The position numbers and the translations under genes are program-made. Under the pieces are notes generated by a model. The model had not been told where the DNA came from and ran no database searches. It was given only the letters and a program-made list of their open reading frames with translations. Below, one piece after another: positions 4,419-6,613 of a DNA stretch of 6,613 nucleotides (position 1 is its first letter; the number at the start of each line of letters is the position of its first letter). Origin of the DNA: Bacteroidota bacterium (lineage in GTDB: Bacteria > Bacteroidota > Ignavibacteria > Ignavibacteriales > Ignavibacteriaceae); the NCBI GenBank assembly GCA_022567875.1, contig JADFGB010000062.1, positions 1-6,613 of the forward strand, given 5' to 3'.

Positions 4419-6613
4419 ATGATTAACAATAAGAAAATTAGAATTCTTTTTACCTTTTTGGTTATCACTTTTCTATTAATATCTAATTCTTTTTCTCAAC
4501 CAAATAAATCATTAGATGCGTCTCAGCTAAAACTTGCAATTAAAAAACTTACTGTATTAGGCAGTGTTCTTTACATTGCTGCTCATCCCGATGACGAGAA
4601 TACCGCTTTTCTCGCATACAGTTCTAAGGGAAAATTATTAGAAACCGGATATTTATCAATAACAAGAGGAGACGGAGGACAAAATTTAATAGGAACAGAA
4701 CAATCCGAACTCCTTGGAATAATCAGAACTCAAGAGCTTCTGCAGGCAAGAAGATTAGACGGTGCAAAACAATTTTTTACACGTGCTATTGATTTTGGTT
4801 ATTCTAAAACTGCAGAAGAAACATTAGAGATTTGGGGTAAAAAAAATATTTTATATGACGTTGTATGGACTATCAGAAAATTCAGACCGGATATAATTGT
4901 AACAAGATTTCCCGGTACAGGCGAAGGCAGACATGGCAATCACACTGCTTCTACAATTCTTGCGAAAGAAGCATTTAAAATGGCTGCAGATCCAAATATT
5001 TTTCCCGAGCAGTTAAAATATGTAAAGCCCTGGAAATCCAAAAGAATTATGTGGAACGCCTGGTTATCAATAATTAAAAAAAGAAAGGAAGACCCGAATA
5101 AATTACTTTCTATAAATCTCGGTGAATATAATACTCTGCTCGGTCTCTCATATACTGAAATTGCAGCACTAAGCAGAAGTATGCACAAAAGTCAGGGATT
5201 CGGCTCATCGGGTAGAAGAGGAATCTCTCTGAATTATTTCCAAATGTTATCAGGTGATAAACCTGCTTCTTCAATATTTGACGGTTTAGACTTCAGTTGG
5301 AACAGAGTAAAAGGCGGAAAAGTAATTGGTGAAATTTTAGAAAAAGCATATAAAAATTTTGATTCGGAAAAGCCATATCAAATAATTCCCTTATTACTGA
5401 ATGCTTATTCAAAGATGAATAATATTAAAGATGAATACTGGGTTGAAATTAAAAAAGAAGAATTGAAGGAAGTTATTAAAAATGCTTCCGGAATATGGCT
5501 CTCAGCAAATGCTTCTGATTATTCATCAATTCCGGGCGGACAAGTAAAAATAACGGCAGGACTTGTTAACCGTTCTCCATTTAATATAAAATTGAAAAGA
5601 ATAGAGTTCTCTTTTACAAACGAAAATTATACATCAAACGAAGAGTTGCAGAACGGAATATTTAAAAGAATTGATAAAACTATTACCCTACCATCAGATA
5701 TTGATATTACACAACCATACTGGCTAAAGGATGAACACTTGCTTGGATTATATAATGTTGAAGATAAAAAATTAATCGGGAACCCCAATAACATTACCCC
5801 GTTGAATGTAAATTTTGTTCTTTCATTTAACGGAATAGATATAGTTTATACTGAACCTGTTCAATTTTCCTGGACTGACCCTGTACTAGGCGAAAGATAC
5901 AGACCATTTGAAATACGTCCTGCCGTATCAATAAATCTGGATAATAAAGTTTTACTATTCCCAAATAAAAACAGCAAGGAAATAAAAGTTATTTTAAAAA
6001 CAAATAAAAATAATTGTTCAGGTATTTTAAAAATTAAATTGAATAATGGATGGCAATCTAAACCTGAAAAAATTATTTTTAAGTTTAAAAATAAATACGA
6101 TGAAAAAGTCTTTACGTTTATTGTTACTCCACCTAATACAAACTCAACTGCAACTCTAATTCCCGTGGTAATTGTAAATGGTAAAAAATTTAACAAAGGA
6201 ATAGTAACTATAAATTACAATCATATTCCTATGAAGACAGTATTCCCATTTGCAAAGACAAAACTTGTAAGATTAAATATTAAAAAGGTTATTAATAATA
6301 TCGGTTATATAATGGGACCGGGAGATTTAATCCCCACTTCACTAGAGGTACTGGGATATAATGTAAAACTATTAAGCGATGATGATATTGTTAGATCAAA
6401 TCTAAATAATTTTGATGCAATAATTGTCGGAATTAGAGCATACAATACGAGGGATGTTTTATCAAAAAATAACAAAAGACTTTTAGAATATGTTAAATAC
6501 GGTGGTACTTTAATAGTTCAGTACAGCAACAGTTTTAGGCTGAAGACCAAAAATATCGGACCCTATTCATTTACCCTTTCGCATAAAAGAGTAACTGAAG
6601 AAAAAGCTGGCCG
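4419..6613 (+). CDS. Secreted PIG-L (LmbE-like) family deacetylase, C-terminus cut by window edge
   Basis: Zinc-dependent de-N-acetylase family protein, 731 residues in the window with the frame still open at the right edge. A signal peptide covers residues 1-26 (core ILFTFLVITFLLIS, probable cleavage after S26), so it is exported. The PIG-L domain spans about 45-270: AAHPDDEN at 54-61 supplies His56 and Asp59 as zinc ligands and Asp58 as likely base; GDGGQNLIGTEQ follows at 84-95; RHGNHTAS at 171-178 supplies the third ligand, His175, with His172 in the second catalytic His position. A beta-sandwich-like region follows from about 358 (SGIWLSANASDY, then PGGQVKITAGLVNRS). From about 627 (NIGYIMGPGDLIPTSLEVLG) to 705 the pattern resembles a class I glutamine amidotransferase/ThuA-like fold. 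The start ATG has an in-frame TAA two codons upstream and only a weak GGA before it. The substrate is unknown; families of this build are common in Bacteroidetes relatives. It is not a cytoplasmic bacillithiol BshB. Confidence 0.88.
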   Translation, partial: MINNKKIRILFTFLVITFLLISNSFSQPNKSLDASQLKLAIKKLTVLGSVLYIAAHPDDENTAFLAYSSKGKLLETGYLSITRGDGGQNLIGTEQSELLGIIRTQELLQARRLDGAKQFFTRAIDFGYSKTAEETLEIWGKKNILYDVVWTIRKFRPDIIVTRFPGTGEGRHGNHTASTILAKEAFKMAADPNIFPEQLKYVKPWKSKRIMWNAWLSIIKKRKEDPNKLLSINLGEYNTLLGLSYTEIAALSRSMHKSQGFGSSGRRGISLNYFQMLSGDKPASSIFDGLDFSWNRVKGGKVIGEILEKAYKNFDSEKPYQIIPLLLNAYSKMNNIKDEYWVEIKKEELKEVIKNASGIWLSANASDYSSIPGGQVKITAGLVNRSPFNIKLKRIEFSFTNENYTSNEELQNGIFKRIDKTITLPSDIDITQPYWLKDEHLLGLYNVEDKKLIGNPNNITPLNVNFVLSFNGIDIVYTEPVQFSWTDPVLGERYRPFEIRPAVSINLDNKVLLFPNKNSKEIKVILKTNKNNCSGILKIKLNNGWQSKPEKIIFKFKNKYDEKVFTFIVTPPNTNSTATLIPVVIVNGKKFNKGIVTINYNHIPMKTVFPFAKTKLVRLNIKKVINNIGYIMGPGDLIPTSLEVLGYNVKLLSDDDIVRSNLNNFDAIIVGIRAYNTRDVLSKNNKRLLEYVKYGGTLIVQYSNSFRLKTKNIGPYSFTLSHKRVTEEKAG

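Noticed and set aside
4940..5188. 82-residue minus-strand ORF inside the PIG-L gene
   Set aside because: It overlaps the conserved zinc-binding region of the plus-strand gene, with no own ribosome site or recognisable motif.
5861..6196. 111-residue minus-strand ORF inside the PIG-L gene
   Set aside because: The plus-strand frame is continuous through it with family-like sequence; the Phe/Leu-rich product is the complement of Lys/Asn-rich coding.
4419..6613. Bacillithiol-type cytoplasmic deacetylase (BshB)
   Set aside because: A clear signal peptide, a length over 730 residues and the extra C-terminal domains do not fit the ~230-residue cytoplasmic BshB.

Overview
The window is AT-rich (roughly one third G+C by eye) and holds an envelope-biogenesis locus from a Gram-negative bacterium. 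LPS/Kdo genes, a lipoprotein-type LptC, an OstA-like protein and a large secreted PIG-L deacetylase with a gatase-like tail together suggest the Bacteroidetes/Chlorobi/Ignavibacteria group. That placement is an inference from gene style, not from a marker gene.

Layout. At 8-334 (+) there is a 108-residue ORF of unknown function, running into a very AT-rich convergent junction (about 331-440). From 4226 down to 366, on the minus strand, lies a four-gene cluster in the order kdsA, kdsD, lptC, ostA-like. The last three are joined by ATGA stop/start overlaps, and a 74-nt gap separates kdsA from kdsD. A divergent intergenic region (4227-4418) carries a plausible sigma70-type promoter for the plus-strand gene that follows. 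From 4419 to the right edge (+) runs a long ORF with no stop inside the window. It encodes a secreted PIG-L/LmbE-type zinc deacetylase, cut off by the window after 731 residues.

How the genes work together. KdsD converts ribulose-5-phosphate to arabinose-5-phosphate. KdsA condenses that with phosphoenolpyruvate to Kdo-8-phosphate, the precursor of the Kdo that links lipid A to the rest of LPS. LptC and the OstA/LptA-like protein belong to the periplasmic bridge that carries finished LPS to the outer membrane. One transcript would therefore couple making the inner-core sugar to exporting the product. The ATPase gene lptB, which often sits next in such clusters, is not seen; the cluster stops at the convergent junction.

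I found no CRISPR array, tRNA, rRNA, insertion sequence or defence system. The parts that resist ordinary explanation are the left-edge ORF, the hydrophobic C-terminal tail of the OstA-like protein that reads into the AT-rich junction, and the uncharacterised multidomain build of the PIG-L protein.
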